DNA of 40,479 bases from CAYQMF01 sp964418595. Its GTDB lineage: Bacteria; Planctomycetota; UBA1135; UBA2386. Under the pieces are notes generated by a model. That model did not search any database. It saw only the letters and a list, made by a program, of their open reading frames with translations, and had not been told where the DNA came from. How positions within the stretch are numbered: position 1 is the stretch's first letter; every line of letters starts with the position of its first letter. Below are positions 1 through 7,582 of this stretch, piece by piece. The position numbers and the translations under genes were made by a program. The DNA lies in contig CAYQMF010000054.1 in assembly GCA_964418595.1 (NCBI GenBank), forward strand, positions 1 to 40,479, given 5' to 3'.

Positions 1-1
1 C

Positions 2-1909
2 GAACTCCTGGTCGGCGCGCACCCGTTCGATCGCGAGCAACTGCTCGAAGCCGGCTGGAACAGGATCGCCGAGGTGCTGCGCAACACACCGGCGCCACGG
101 CCGAGCACGCGCCTGCACGACCGCACGTTTGCACAACTCGTCGTCGCCCGCCGCAACACCGAGTTCCGCGCGCTGCTCCGCGAGCTGCGCGGCGACCTCG
201 ACTGGGTGGTGATGCGCGCGATCGAGCCCGACCGCGAGCGGCGCTACCTGTCGCCGTCGGAGCTGGCCGCGGACGTGCTGCGCTATCTGCAGGGCGAGGT
301 CGTGTCCGCGGGTCGGCCGGGCGTGTGGCACCGGGTGCGCAAGCTGGCGCGCCGCCACCGCGCCGCCAGCGCGGCGGTCGCGGCCGGTGTCGCGAGCCTC
401 GCGGTCGGGCTGGCTGCGAGCCTCTTGTTCCTGCGTGAAGCCCGCCACTACCGCGGCGAAGTGCTCAGCCGGGACGCGCAGATCGCGCTCGCCGCCGCAC
501 GCCTCGACGAAGCGCGCGACGCCGGGACCCGGGCGGAGACGGCGATCGCGCAGGCCACGGCGGCCGAGGCCGAACGAACGGCTGCGGTCGCGCACGCCGA
601 GGAGGCGACGAAGGAACTCGCCGCCGCGAAGGCCCGCGCGACGCAGGCCATCGCCGCGACGGAGGCGGCGCTCGCCGAGGGCCAGCGCAAGGAGACGGAG
701 CTCAGCGCGCTGCGCCTCGCGATCGCCACCGCCGATGCCGTCGCGGGAACAGCCACGCGCGACCTCGCGGTCGCGAATGCCCGCGCGGCGAGCGCGGAGC
801 AGGATCTCGTCGCAGCAAACGCGCACACGGCGGCGCTGCGGGGCGCGGGCACCACGCTCTGGCTTGCGGGCTGGATCGAGCGGCAGGTCGCGGCGTTGCG
901 TGCGGAGATCGCGCACGCCGCGGAGTCGGCCGCCGGCAACCTCGGGGCGGCGCGCGAACTCCACACCGCCATCGGCACCGCCCGCTGGCTGCTCACTCCG
1001 GAAGGCGAAGGCTGGCTCGTCCTGCGCGGCGTCGAAGCGACCGAGGCCGCTCGTCTGCGGAGCCTGCTCGCGGAACTCGCGCACACCGTGACCACGCACG
1101 GCGCCCTCGCCGAACGGGTGACGCGCGTGCTCGATGTCCACGCCGCCAGCGCCGCCGACTGGGACACTGCGCGACGGCGGATCGCGGCGAGCCCGCGCTA
1201 CGCGCGTCTCGACCTGCCCGTGCAGTTCGGGCTCGTCCCGCTGGGTCCTGACCGCGACGGGTTCGAGCTGTTCTGGCACGTGGCCACCGGCGCGCGTCCG
1301 GAGCGCGACGACGACGGTAGCATCCGTCCACGCGCCGGCGACGGCGTGCTGTTCGTGCTGGCACCCGGTGGCCTCACCGAAATCGGCGCGCAACGTCCCG
1401 GCCCGGGCCGCGAACGCCACCTCGACCCCAGCGCCCGCCCGGAGGAGGGACCACCACACCAGGTGCCGCTGGCGCCGTACTTCATCGCCGTCGACCTCGT
1501 CACCCGAGCGCAGTGGCGCTCGCTCGGCGCCGACACGACGGGCACGGACGACAACGGGCCCGCCACCTCGATGTCGTGGCTCGCCGCGCAGGAGGTCCTG
1601 CAGCACAACGGCCTGGCTCTCCCCACGGAGGCGCAGTGGGAAGGCGCCTGTCGCGCCGGCCTCTTCGCCGCGCGCCGCGACGTCGCCCAATGGTGCCGCG
1701 ATCGCTTCGGTGTGTACGGCTCCGACCCGGTCGCGCCCGGCAGCGGCGAACGGCTGGGGTCCAACCCGCGCAGCACGGGTCGCGTCGTGCGCGGCGCGAG
1801 CGCGGCCCTGCCACCCGGGTCGGAGCGCCCCGCCGCGCGCGCCCGCCTCGCGGAGGATCAGGCAGCGCCCTGGCTCGGCGTGCGCGCCGCGCGCGAGGTG
1901 CGTCGATGA
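2..1909 (+). CDS. Ser/Thr protein kinase C-terminal part fused to a formylglycine-enzyme-like domain (5' partial)
   Basis: The frame is open from the window edge, so the N-lobe and catalytic loop lie outside. The first ~100 residues match the end of PknB-type kinases of Planctomycetota: a PFDR segment, APRPSTRL, GDLDWVVMRAIEPDRERRY and a C-terminal ADVLRYLQGE helix. A basic stretch and one membrane helix follow (bases ~375-435), then a long Ala/Glu/Arg-rich coiled coil (bases ~450-850). The last ~180 residues resemble the FGE-sulfatase (SUMF1-like) fold: FVLAPGG, YFIAVDLVTRAQW, LPTEAQWEGACRAG, QWCRDRFG and VVRGAS. The expected role is a membrane-anchored kinase with an external FGE-like domain, where such domains often act as binding modules rather than enzymes (inference). 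The stop overlaps the next start by ATGA, which suggests co-translation with the lipoprotein. Confidence 0.9.
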   Translation, partial: ELLVGAHPFDREQLLEAGWNRIAEVLRNTPAPRPSTRLHDRTFAQLVVARRNTEFRALLRELRGDLDWVVMRAIEPDRERRYLSPSELAADVLRYLQGEVVSAGRPGVWHRVRKLARRHRAASAAVAAGVASLAVGLAASLLFLREARHYRGEVLSRDAQIALAAARLDEARDAGTRAETAIAQATAAEAERTAAVAHAEEATKELAAAKARATQAIAATEAALAEGQRKETELSALRLAIATADAVAGTATRDLAVANARAASAEQDLVAANAHTAALRGAGTTLWLAGWIERQVAALRAEIAHAAESAAGNLGAARELHTAIGTARWLLTPEGEGWLVLRGVEATEAARLRSLLAELAHTVTTHGALAERVTRVLDVHAASAADWDTARRRIAASPRYARLDLPVQFGLVPLGPDRDGFELFWHVATGARPERDDDGSIRPRAGDGVLFVLAPGGLTEIGAQRPGPGRERHLDPSARPEEGPPHQVPLAPYFIAVDLVTRAQWRSLGADTTGTDDNGPATSMSWLAAQEVLQHNGLALPTEAQWEGACRAGLFAARRDVAQWCRDRFGVYGSDPVAPGSGERLGSNPRSTGRVVRGASAALPPGSERPAARARLAEDQAAPWLGVRAAREVRR

Positions 1910-2433
1910 GGAGCCGCGGCCTCCTCCTCGTGCTCGCCCTTGCCGGCGTCGGCGGCTGTCGCTCGCTCACGCCGCTCGAACTCGACCACCTGGTCCAGGG
2001 CGCCGTCGAAGCCCGCCTCGCCGACGGCGTCCGCGACCACCACGCGCGCCTGTCGCGACCATGGCCCGCGGTGTTCCTCGCCGTGGATCTCGAGGACCCC
2101 CAGGGCATCGCCGACGCGAACCTGCGCGCGGTGTTCTTCGAGTCGATGCGCCAGTTCCTGGCGAGCCCGCGCCTGCACGGCACGACCGCGCCGGAGCCGA
2201 CGCAGACGCTGGCGATGGCGCGCCAGAATCTGGGTTCGTCCGGCAGCGCAGCGTGGGACGAACTCGCTGCCGCGCCGACCCGCTCGCGCATCCGGGCCGA
2301 GTTCGAGCGGCTGGGCGCCGCGGTCGACTACTTCGTACGGGGGCAACTCGCCCGTGCGGGCCGCGGCTACCGCCTCGACCTCGAGGTGCGCGACGCCACG
2401 ACCTGGGAGCGGATCGGCCCGGGCGGTTCCTGA
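1906..2433 (+). CDS. LpoB-like outer-membrane lipoprotein
   Basis: A protein of 175 residues. The start is fixed by the ATGA overlap with the kinase stop and by an immediate lipoprotein signal peptide ending in a GVGGC-type lipobox (Cys18). The body follows the LpoB/TolB-N-like pattern: an early strand VFLAVDLEDP, a helix with FESMRQFLASPRL, a later FERLGAAVDYFVRGQL segment equivalent to the 'LGADYVLxG' strand of LpoB, and the ending strand YRLDLEVRDATTWERI. LpoB-type proteins in other bacteria activate penicillin-binding proteins from the outer membrane, but the fold is shared more widely, so the function here is inferred only. Coupling to a membrane kinase is unusual and may mean the two act together at the envelope. 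Confidence 0.75.
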   Translation: MRSRGLLLVLALAGVGGCRSLTPLELDHLVQGAVEARLADGVRDHHARLSRPWPAVFLAVDLEDPQGIADANLRAVFFESMRQFLASPRLHGTTAPEPTQTLAMARQNLGSSGSAAWDELAAAPTRSRIRAEFERLGAAVDYFVRGQLARAGRGYRLDLEVRDATTWERIGPGGS

Positions 2434-2496
2434 AGACGCCTGCAACGCCTCGGACCGGGCGGCGCTGGACGGGCTTGTCCAACGCACGAACCCATC

Positions 2497-3399
2497 ATGA
2501 ACCACTCGTCGTATCGCCCCCTCTCCTCTCGCAAGACATCCCTGACATCTCTGCTCGCACTCGCGCTGCTGGCTGGGTGCGCCACCGCACCCGTCACCGA
2601 CGACACCAATCCGGAGGTCACCAAGCGCACCGGCCCGCGCGCCACCGTCGTGGTGGCCGAGGGTGCGTTCTCCATGCGCAGCAGCGGCGGCAGCGGCGGC
2701 ATCACGGTCGAAGGCCCCAACGGCACCCAGACGTGGAACTGGCACGTGGAGGCGTCCGGCTTCACGTGGACCAAGGAGAGGGGTCAGCAGCTCGAGACGT
2801 ACTTCCGCTCCGGTCTCAATGACTCGGGAGCCTGCTACGTCATCAACCGCGAGGCCATCGCGGAGGCCCGGACCGACAAGGCGCTCGAGAAGGAAGGGCT
2901 GCAGGCCGAGCAGGACACCGGACCGAGCCTGCTTCGCCCGGACCTCAAGCTGATCTGCACCCTGACCAAGTTCGAGGACAACAGCGAGCGGCGCGAAGAC
3001 ACGGCGAGCGCCAGCAACTGGTGGAGCCGCATCCCGATCATCGGCATGTGGCTCAGCGGCAGGGGCCGCACGTCGACCCAGAAGGGCGAATGCGAGATCA
3101 CCGTCGAGATCGTCGACCGCAGTACCGGGGTCACCGTCGCCACCGCCACGGGAAAGGGCTTCGCCGTCGGCGGAAGCAAGAGCGCGACCGTCGCGGGCTG
3201 GCAGAACGCGATCTTCGGCCAGGTGGGTACCACCTCGACCAAGAGCGTCGACATGACCGCGGCGATCCAGCGCGCCGCGATCCGGGCGATCAACGACGTG
3301 GTCGCGAAGATCCCGGCCGGCTACTTCCGGCACGAGCTCCAACTCGGCGTGCCGGCCGCGACCCCGACCGTCGGGGCCGCGCCGGCGACGCCGCGCTGA
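2497..3399 (+). CDS. CsgG-like lipoprotein
   Basis: A protein of 300 residues with an N-terminal lipoprotein signal (LALLAGC, Cys28). The layout resembles the CsgG/HfaB family: strand ATVVVAEGAF, a GLNDSGACYVINREAI segment (CsgG-type '...SGRFxVVER'), an EKEGLQAEQ segment, a strand LKLICTLTKFE, then ECEITVEIVDRSTGVTVATATGKG and a C-terminal helix AIRAINDVVAKI. CsgG forms the curli secretion pore, and relatives are general envelope lipoproteins. A WWSRIPIIGMWLSG insertion near residues 175-190 could be a membrane-inserting hairpin (inference). It follows the LpoB-like gene by 63 bases and is probably in the same transcription unit. No curli genes are seen here, so a curli role should not be assumed. 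Confidence 0.7.
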   Translation: MNHSSYRPLSSRKTSLTSLLALALLAGCATAPVTDDTNPEVTKRTGPRATVVVAEGAFSMRSSGGSGGITVEGPNGTQTWNWHVEASGFTWTKERGQQLETYFRSGLNDSGACYVINREAIAEARTDKALEKEGLQAEQDTGPSLLRPDLKLICTLTKFEDNSERREDTASASNWWSRIPIIGMWLSGRGRTSTQKGECEITVEIVDRSTGVTVATATGKGFAVGGSKSATVAGWQNAIFGQVGTTSTKSVDMTAAIQRAAIRAINDVVAKIPAGYFRHELQLGVPAATPTVGAAPATPR

Positions 3400-3422
3400 G
3401 CGACCGATTCGAGATCGGCCGA

Positions 3423-4448
3423 TCAGTTCAGCGGCCGCTGCCGCATCGCGCCGCTGCGGTTGCCGGCGTGATCCTTGACCGACACGGCCATGTGCACGGG
3501 GAGCCCCGGCGGCAGCGGGCCGCCGAGCACGAGGGTGAAGCCGTGCGCGGTCACTTGCTGCAGGGTCATGACCGCGAAGATCGGCGCCGGATCGACCGCC
3601 TGCCCGTAGAGCGCCATGCGCAGCGAGGCGGGATCGAGGTCGCCGAGGCCATCGGGATCGCTGATGCTGAGCGAGAGGTTGCCGTCGGCGGGGATGTGCA
3701 GGCTGACTTCCGGGCCATGCGCGCTCACGTTGCCCGCGTGATGGATGAGGGTCACGCCGTCGACGTCGGCCGAGCCGCTGCTCGGATCGAGGATGGCGCG
3801 GCCCCGGCCGTCGAGGCTCTGCGTCGACACGACGTCGACGAGGCGCACCTGCGTGATCGCGCGCAGGTTGACGGCCCCGCTGACCACCAGCGGATGCGAG
3901 CGCAGGTCGGCGAGATCGAAGGCATCGCCGCCGGCCTCCACGACGTCCTGCGGGTCGACGCCCGACGCGCTCGCAAACACCGGGGTCTGTCCCGCCAGCC
4001 CGCTGACGAACCCAGGCGTGTTGATCGCGAACGAGCTGCCGTCGCCGCCGAAGAAGCGCGACGGGAAGCGTGCGAAGTCGTGCCCGTTGCTGCTGACCTC
4101 GACGAACATCAGCTCCGCGTAGACCTGACCCACGGAGATCGCGAACGGGTTCTCGGCGACGATGAGGTCGGCGCCCGGCCCGTCGACCAGGTTGGTGCCG
4201 AGGCCGAGCGTGAGGTAGCCATCGATGCCGAGCGAGTGCACGAGCACCGAGCCGCCGCCGCCGACCCCGCCTTCGGGGCGACCCAGCGCGTTCGCCGGGT
4301 TGAACACTCCGCCGCCAGCGTTGCCGCGCGTGTCGGAGGCCACGACGTGCGTGGCGAACGGAACCTGGGCGTCGGCGACCGACGCGAAGAGGGAGACGGC
4401 GAGAGAGAGAGAGAACGCGAAACGAATGGAGAAGCGCAGGTGGCGCAT
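3423..4448 (-). CDS. Secreted surface protein under cobalamin riboswitch control
   Basis: A protein of 341 residues with a Sec signal peptide (FAFSLSLAVSLFASVADAQ). The ATG at 4448 is preferred because GGAGG lies 6 bases upstream; a GTG at 4466 would place this ribosome site inside the gene. The mature protein is rich in Gly, Val and Asp and looks like a beta-rich cell-surface protein: ALGRPEGG, GSVLVHSLGIDGYLTLGLG, GPGADLIVAENPF and FVEVSSNGHDFARFPSRFFG. I recall this type as 'cell surface protein' in Planctomycetota and other phyla, without an established biochemical role. A late segment (SISDPDGLGDLDPASLRM) resembles an Ig-like repeat. The cobalamin riboswitch directly upstream suggests a role in corrinoid capture or uptake (inference). 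No TonB-dependent receptor or B12 ABC transporter is in the window. Confidence 0.85.
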   Translation of the reverse strand: MRHLRFSIRFAFSLSLAVSLFASVADAQVPFATHVVASDTRGNAGGGVFNPANALGRPEGGVGGGGSVLVHSLGIDGYLTLGLGTNLVDGPGADLIVAENPFAISVGQVYAELMFVEVSSNGHDFARFPSRFFGGDGSSFAINTPGFVSGLAGQTPVFASASGVDPQDVVEAGGDAFDLADLRSHPLVVSGAVNLRAITQVRLVDVVSTQSLDGRGRAILDPSSGSADVDGVTLIHHAGNVSAHGPEVSLHIPADGNLSLSISDPDGLGDLDPASLRMALYGQAVDPAPIFAVMTLQQVTAHGFTLVLGGPLPPGLPVHMAVSVKDHAGNRSGAMRQRPLN

Positions 4449-4474
4449 TCCACACCTCCAGTCCACGAGAGGGG

Positions 4475-4507
4475 AAAAAGGGAAGACACTCGCTTCAGGT
4501 CGTCTTC
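4475..4507 (-). terminator. Candidate riboswitch expression-platform terminator
   Basis: Reading the minus strand, GAAGAC (4507-4502) can pair with GTCTTC (4487-4482), followed by CC and a run of five T (4479-4475). The first arm is part of the conserved 3' segment of the riboswitch, so terminator and aptamer folds would compete. The stem is only 6 base pairs with a 14-base loop, so this is suggestive. An additional antiterminator was not resolved. Confidence 0.45.
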
Positions 4508-4641
4508 TGGCTCGCGCGTCGTCCTACTCCCCACGCCTTCCCAGCGGCTGCGTGTGCAGTTCCGCCAGTGGCAGGTGGTGGGTTTCGTCAGCGCTCACAG
4601 CGGCGGGACCGCGGAGGATTCACACCTCGCTTCCGAACCTG
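4496..4641 (-). promoter_or_regulatory. Cobalamin (B12) riboswitch
   Basis: The minus strand carries the B12 box: GAGGTGTGAATCCTCCGCGG followed by TCCCGCCGCTGTGAG (4628-4594). It also has the later conserved GGGAAGGCG and GGAGTAGGACGA segments and the 3' consensus GCCAGAAGAC (4511-4502). A closing helix is available between CAGGT (4641-4637) and ACCTG (4500-4496). Together these match the cobalamin aptamer consensus closely. The element ends about 50 bases before the ribosome-binding site of the surface-protein gene and is oriented to control it. Cobalamin riboswitches normally lower expression when the ligand is abundant. Confidence 0.95.
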
Positions 4642-4654
4642 GAGCTTGCGCCCT

Positions 4655-4683
4655 CTCGTAGAGGCCGGCGCGCGTCGCGTCAA
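4655..4683 (-). promoter_or_regulatory. Candidate sigma70-like promoter for the riboswitch transcript
   Basis: On the minus strand, TTGACG (4683-4678, five of six consensus bases) is separated by exactly 17 bases from TACGAG (4660-4655, a weak -10). The predicted start of transcription, near 4648, lies a few bases before the closing helix of the riboswitch. Position and spacing support the call; the -10 is poor. Confidence 0.5.
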
Positions 4684-4997
4684 CGTTCGCGTCGCGAAAG
4701 TCGGGGACGCGCCGCAGCCGCGGTGCGCACTGCACCTGCAGCCGCCCCGGGGTGGCCGTTGGTCAGCGTGTAGGTCACCGGCAGGGCAACGCCCGGGTCG
4801 GCGGTGCCCGCCAGCACCATCTGCCGCGCGTTGTTGCAGCTCGTGCCGAACGCCGTGTGGTAGCCGGGCACGTGGTTGCGCCAGGTCGGCATCGCCGCGC
4901 GGATGCGTGCCGTGTTGTCGGCGAGGTGCTGCGACGACGCCGCGATGGTCCTGCTGAGATGGAAGTAGGTCGGCTCATGGGGCGCCGCGCGGCGCAC
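4680..4997 (-). CDS. Unrecognised short ORF or gene remnant
   Basis: A GTG-started frame of 105 codons lies 21 bases after the stop of the SMP-30 fusion and in the same frame. Roughly the first 80 codons end almost always in G or C, as in the neighbouring real genes (for example FHLSRTIAASSQHLADNTAR and CNNARQMVLAGTADPG). The last ~20 codons lose this pattern and become Ala/Arg-rich. That suggests a real but decayed or truncated coding stretch whose 3' end has been replaced by the riboswitch promoter region, or a short intact gene. I do not recognise the sequence. No signal peptide or motif is seen. Confidence 0.35.
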   Translation of the reverse strand: MRRAAPHEPTYFHLSRTIAASSQHLADNTARIRAAMPTWRNHVPGYHTAFGTSCNNARQMVLAGTADPGVALPVTYTLTNGHPGAAAGAVRTAAAARPRLSRRER

Positions 4998-5018
4998 CGA
5001 CCGGACACGATCCGGGGC

Positions 5019-6461
5019 TCAGGACCTGCGCACCGCGCCGACCTTCGTCCGCACCCGGTAGATGCCGGTCTGCGCCGCGACGTACAGCGTCCGCCCATCG
5101 TCGCCCCACGCCAGGTTGTGGGGTTCCTCCGGCGACGCGTCGATCCGGCCGAGGCGCGTGCCCATCGCGTTCACGATCCACACCCCACGGGGCCCGCAGA
5201 CGTACACGTTGCCCGCCGCGTCGACCTCGATGCCATCGATCGCCGTGTCGCCGGTCTCGCTGGTGAGATCGAGCAGCGTCTTGGGCTTCCCCACGCTGCC
5301 ATCGGCGGCGAGCGGGTAGGCACGCACGACCTTCTGCGCCACGTCCCAGTTCCCGATGTAGAGCGTGCGCTCGTCGGGCGACAGCGCGACCCCGTTGGGG
5401 CCAGCGAGATCGTCGACCAGCAGGGTGAGGACGCCATCGCGCCAGCGGAACACGCCGCAGAACGGAAGCTCGCGCGCGGGGTCGGCGCCGAACGCCGGCA
5501 GGCCGAACGGCGGGTCGGTGAAGTACACGCTGCCGTCCGACGCGCACCACAGGTCGTTGGGGCTGTTCAGGCGCCGGCCCTGGTAGCGATCGGCGAGCAC
5601 CGTGGTCGTGCCGTCCGGTTCGAGCCGGCTGACCCGGCGGTTGCCGTGCTCGCACACGAGCAGGCGCCCGGCCGCGTCGAGCGCGAGACCGTTGCTTCCC
5701 GGCTGCCGGTAGCGGAGCACGTCGTCGCCCTGGTACCCGCTGCGGGTCTTCACGCCGCGCACGCCGGCCTTCTCGCTCCACGCGTAGATCGTGTTCTCGT
5801 TCGGGTCGCTGAACCAGAGCGCGTCCTCGCGCCAGAGCGGGCCCTCCGTGAACGTGAACCCGGTGGCCACCTGCTCCACCACCGCGTCGCTCGCGACGAT
5901 CGCGTCGAGCCCGGCGCCGAGCTTCTCGATCCGCGTGGGCACCGCCTGCGGCGCCACCGCGTGCGGCGGCGCCTGGCCGCCGCGCAGGCAGCCGAGTCGC
6001 GCCGACGCCGCTGCCCCTGCCAGCGCGATGGCTTCGTCCTGCGCCGGCGAGTTGCCACTCACGCCGATCGCGCCGACGCAGCGCCCGGCGCACACGAGCG
6101 GGACGCCGCCCTGCAGCGGCGCCGCCCCCGGCAGCACGAGGCTCGCAAGCCGACCGGCGGCGATCTGCTGTTCGAAGTCGCGGCTCGGCCGGCGGAAGAT
6201 CGCGGCCGTGCGCGCCTTGGCGATCGCCACCTCCCCGCTCGCCACCTGCGTGTCGTCGCGCCGCGCCAGCAGCAGCAGGTGGCCGCCGTCGTCGACGACG
6301 GCGATCACCACGGTCGCCGTCGCCGCGTCCGCGGCGGCGTTGGCGCCCTGCGCGATCAGGCGCGCGGCGGCGAGGTCGAGGACCGGCTTGGTGTGGAGTT
6401 GGCCGGCCAGCGGGGCCGCCGACAGGCCGGCGAGAACGGGGAGAAGCGCACGTGCGAGCAT
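5019..6461 (-). CDS. Secreted fusion of a GlcG/HbpS-like domain and an SMP-30/gluconolactonase beta-propeller
   Basis: A protein of 480 residues with an N-terminal signal peptide (~20 residues). Residues ~26-160 match the GlcG/HbpS/PduO-C (DUF336) fold: LDLAAARLIAQGA, VVIAVVDDGGHLLLLAR, AIAKARTAAIF, GGVPLV and GAIGVSGN. Residues ~180-480 form an SMP-30/gluconolactonase-like propeller with the usual metal-site motifs: TEGPLW (E206), NSPNDLW, GPNGVALSPDE and DGIEVDAAGNVYV. The propeller likely hydrolyses a sugar lactone or related ester in the periplasm. GlcG-like domains bind haem, corrinoid or small acids in known relatives. Fusion of the two is unusual; separate genes are the norm. It lies downstream of the peroxiredoxin gene (50-base gap) and may share its transcript. 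Confidence 0.9.
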   Translation of the reverse strand: MLARALLPVLAGLSAAPLAGQLHTKPVLDLAAARLIAQGANAAADAATATVVIAVVDDGGHLLLLARRDDTQVASGEVAIAKARTAAIFRRPSRDFEQQIAAGRLASLVLPGAAPLQGGVPLVCAGRCVGAIGVSGNSPAQDEAIALAGAAASARLGCLRGGQAPPHAVAPQAVPTRIEKLGAGLDAIVASDAVVEQVATGFTFTEGPLWREDALWFSDPNENTIYAWSEKAGVRGVKTRSGYQGDDVLRYRQPGSNGLALDAAGRLLVCEHGNRRVSRLEPDGTTTVLADRYQGRRLNSPNDLWCASDGSVYFTDPPFGLPAFGADPARELPFCGVFRWRDGVLTLLVDDLAGPNGVALSPDERTLYIGNWDVAQKVVRAYPLAADGSVGKPKTLLDLTSETGDTAIDGIEVDAAGNVYVCGPRGVWIVNAMGTRLGRIDASPEEPHNLAWGDDGRTLYVAAQTGIYRVRTKVGAVRRS

Positions 6462-6511
6462 CCTGCTGCGATGCCCGCACGGTGCGTCGGTTTCGGGTCA
6501 GACCGCCCGGC

Positions 6512-7111
6512 TCACAGCGCCTTGGCGTTCTTGGCGAGGTAACCCGCCACGCCCGCGGCGTTGCCCTTCATGCCGTCCTTGCCCTTGTTCCAGCCGGCGG
6601 GGCAGACCTCGCCGTTGGTCTCGTGGAACTGGAGCGCGTCGACCATGCGCAGCGCCTCGTCGATGTTGCGGCCGAGCGGCAGGTCGTTGATCACCTGGTG
6701 CCGCACCTTGCCGTCCTTGTCGATGAGGAAGGTGCCGCGGAACGCGACCGCGCCGTCGCCGGTGAGCACGTCGTAGTCGCGCGCGATCTGCTTGGTGAGG
6801 TCGGCGACGATGGGGTACTGCACGTTGCCGATGCCGCCCTTGTCGATCGGCGTGTTCTTCCACGCGAGGTGACTGTAGTGCGAGTCGACCGACACGCCGA
6901 GGACCTCGACGTTGCGCTCCTTGAAGTTCGCGAGCCGGTTGTGGAAGGCGATGATCTCGCTCGGGCAGACGAAGGTGAAGTCGAGCGGGTAGAAGAACAG
7001 GATGACGTACTTGCCCTTGTAGTCGGACAGCTTCACCTCCTTGAAGGTGTTGTCCGGCATCACGGCTTTGGCGGTGAAGTCAGGGGCGGGCTTGCCAACG
7101 AGAACGGCCAT
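6512..7111 (-). CDS. Typical 2-Cys peroxiredoxin (AhpC/Prx1 type)
   Basis: A protein of 199 residues that reduces hydrogen peroxide and organic peroxides in the cytoplasm. The peroxidatic cysteine is C49 in FYPLDFTFVCPSE and the resolving cysteine is C170 in GEVCPAGW; both belong to the typical 2-Cys class. Other family motifs are GVSVDSHYSHLAW and RGTFLIDKDGKVRH. The ATG at 7111 is preferred over an upstream in-frame start because MAVLVGKPAPDF is the usual family N-terminus and AGGA sits ~7 bases before it. No AhpF or thioredoxin gene is adjacent. It is divergent from the CDGSH gene across ~130 bases. Confidence 0.97.
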   Translation of the reverse strand: MAVLVGKPAPDFTAKAVMPDNTFKEVKLSDYKGKYVILFFYPLDFTFVCPSEIIAFHNRLANFKERNVEVLGVSVDSHYSHLAWKNTPIDKGGIGNVQYPIVADLTKQIARDYDVLTGDGAVAFRGTFLIDKDGKVRHQVINDLPLGRNIDEALRMVDALQFHETNGEVCPAGWNKGKDGMKGNAAGVAGYLAKNAKAL

Positions 7112-7238
7112 GCGGGTCCTTTTCTTGTGGGGGTCGGTTCGGGGAAAGGCCGCAAGGCTAGGCCCCGGGGTTGCTGGAGCCAAGAGTTCCCGCGGGCTCG
7201 ACCGCGACGCCACCGGACCGCGTCGCTACCGTGTCCGA

Positions 7239-7466
7239 ATGACCAAGGTCACCGTCAACCCCAACGGTCCCCTGCGCCTCGAGGGCGCCTTCGCCATCGT
7301 CGACGCCGCCGGCAAGGAGTTCGGGCTCGCCGGCCGCACCGTGATCTCGCTGTGCCGCTGCGGCCACTCGGCCAACAAGCCCTTCTGCGACGGTGCGCAC
7401 GCGCGCCAAGGCTTCCAGTCGGTGTGCGAGGCGCGCGACCTGCCGCCGCAGAAGCCGAAGGTGTGA
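7239..7466 (+). CDS. CDGSH iron-sulfur domain protein
   Basis: A small protein of 75 residues with one CDGSH cluster motif, CRCGHSANKPFCDGAH: Cys39, Cys41, Cys50 and His54, the standard three-Cys one-His ligands of a [2Fe-2S] cluster. The N-terminal VTVNPNGPLRLEGAFAIVDAAGKEF is the beta segment found in bacterial one-domain members. It is probably a redox or Fe-S transfer protein; the exact role of bacterial CDGSH proteins is unsettled. The ATG at 7239 is the only reasonable start. It is divergent from the peroxiredoxin, which may indicate a shared oxidative-stress context (inference). Confidence 0.95.
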   Translation: MTKVTVNPNGPLRLEGAFAIVDAAGKEFGLAGRTVISLCRCGHSANKPFCDGAHARQGFQSVCEARDLPPQKPKV

Positions 7467-7582
7467 CCGCGCGCCGATCGAGCAGAGGGATGTCGGGCAA
7501 GCTGCTTGCCCGGGGCCTGTCGTGTGGCAGGCTACTCCGGCTGCGCGATTCGAGATCTGCAGGCCGCGAGGAACGTCAGCTC

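Noticed and set aside
4400..4414. GA dinucleotide run as a possible repeat element
   Set aside because: Lies within the signal-peptide codons (Ser/Leu) of the surface protein; simple sequence only. A similar run at 39062-39071 is also unremarkable.
1858..4455. 865-residue open frame on the minus strand
   Set aside because: Antisense to three well-supported genes; Arg/Gly-rich composition and no motifs. It is a by-product of high GC.
4752..6542. 596-residue plus-strand open frame
   Set aside because: Antisense to the GlcG/SMP-30 fusion, whose two domains are clear.
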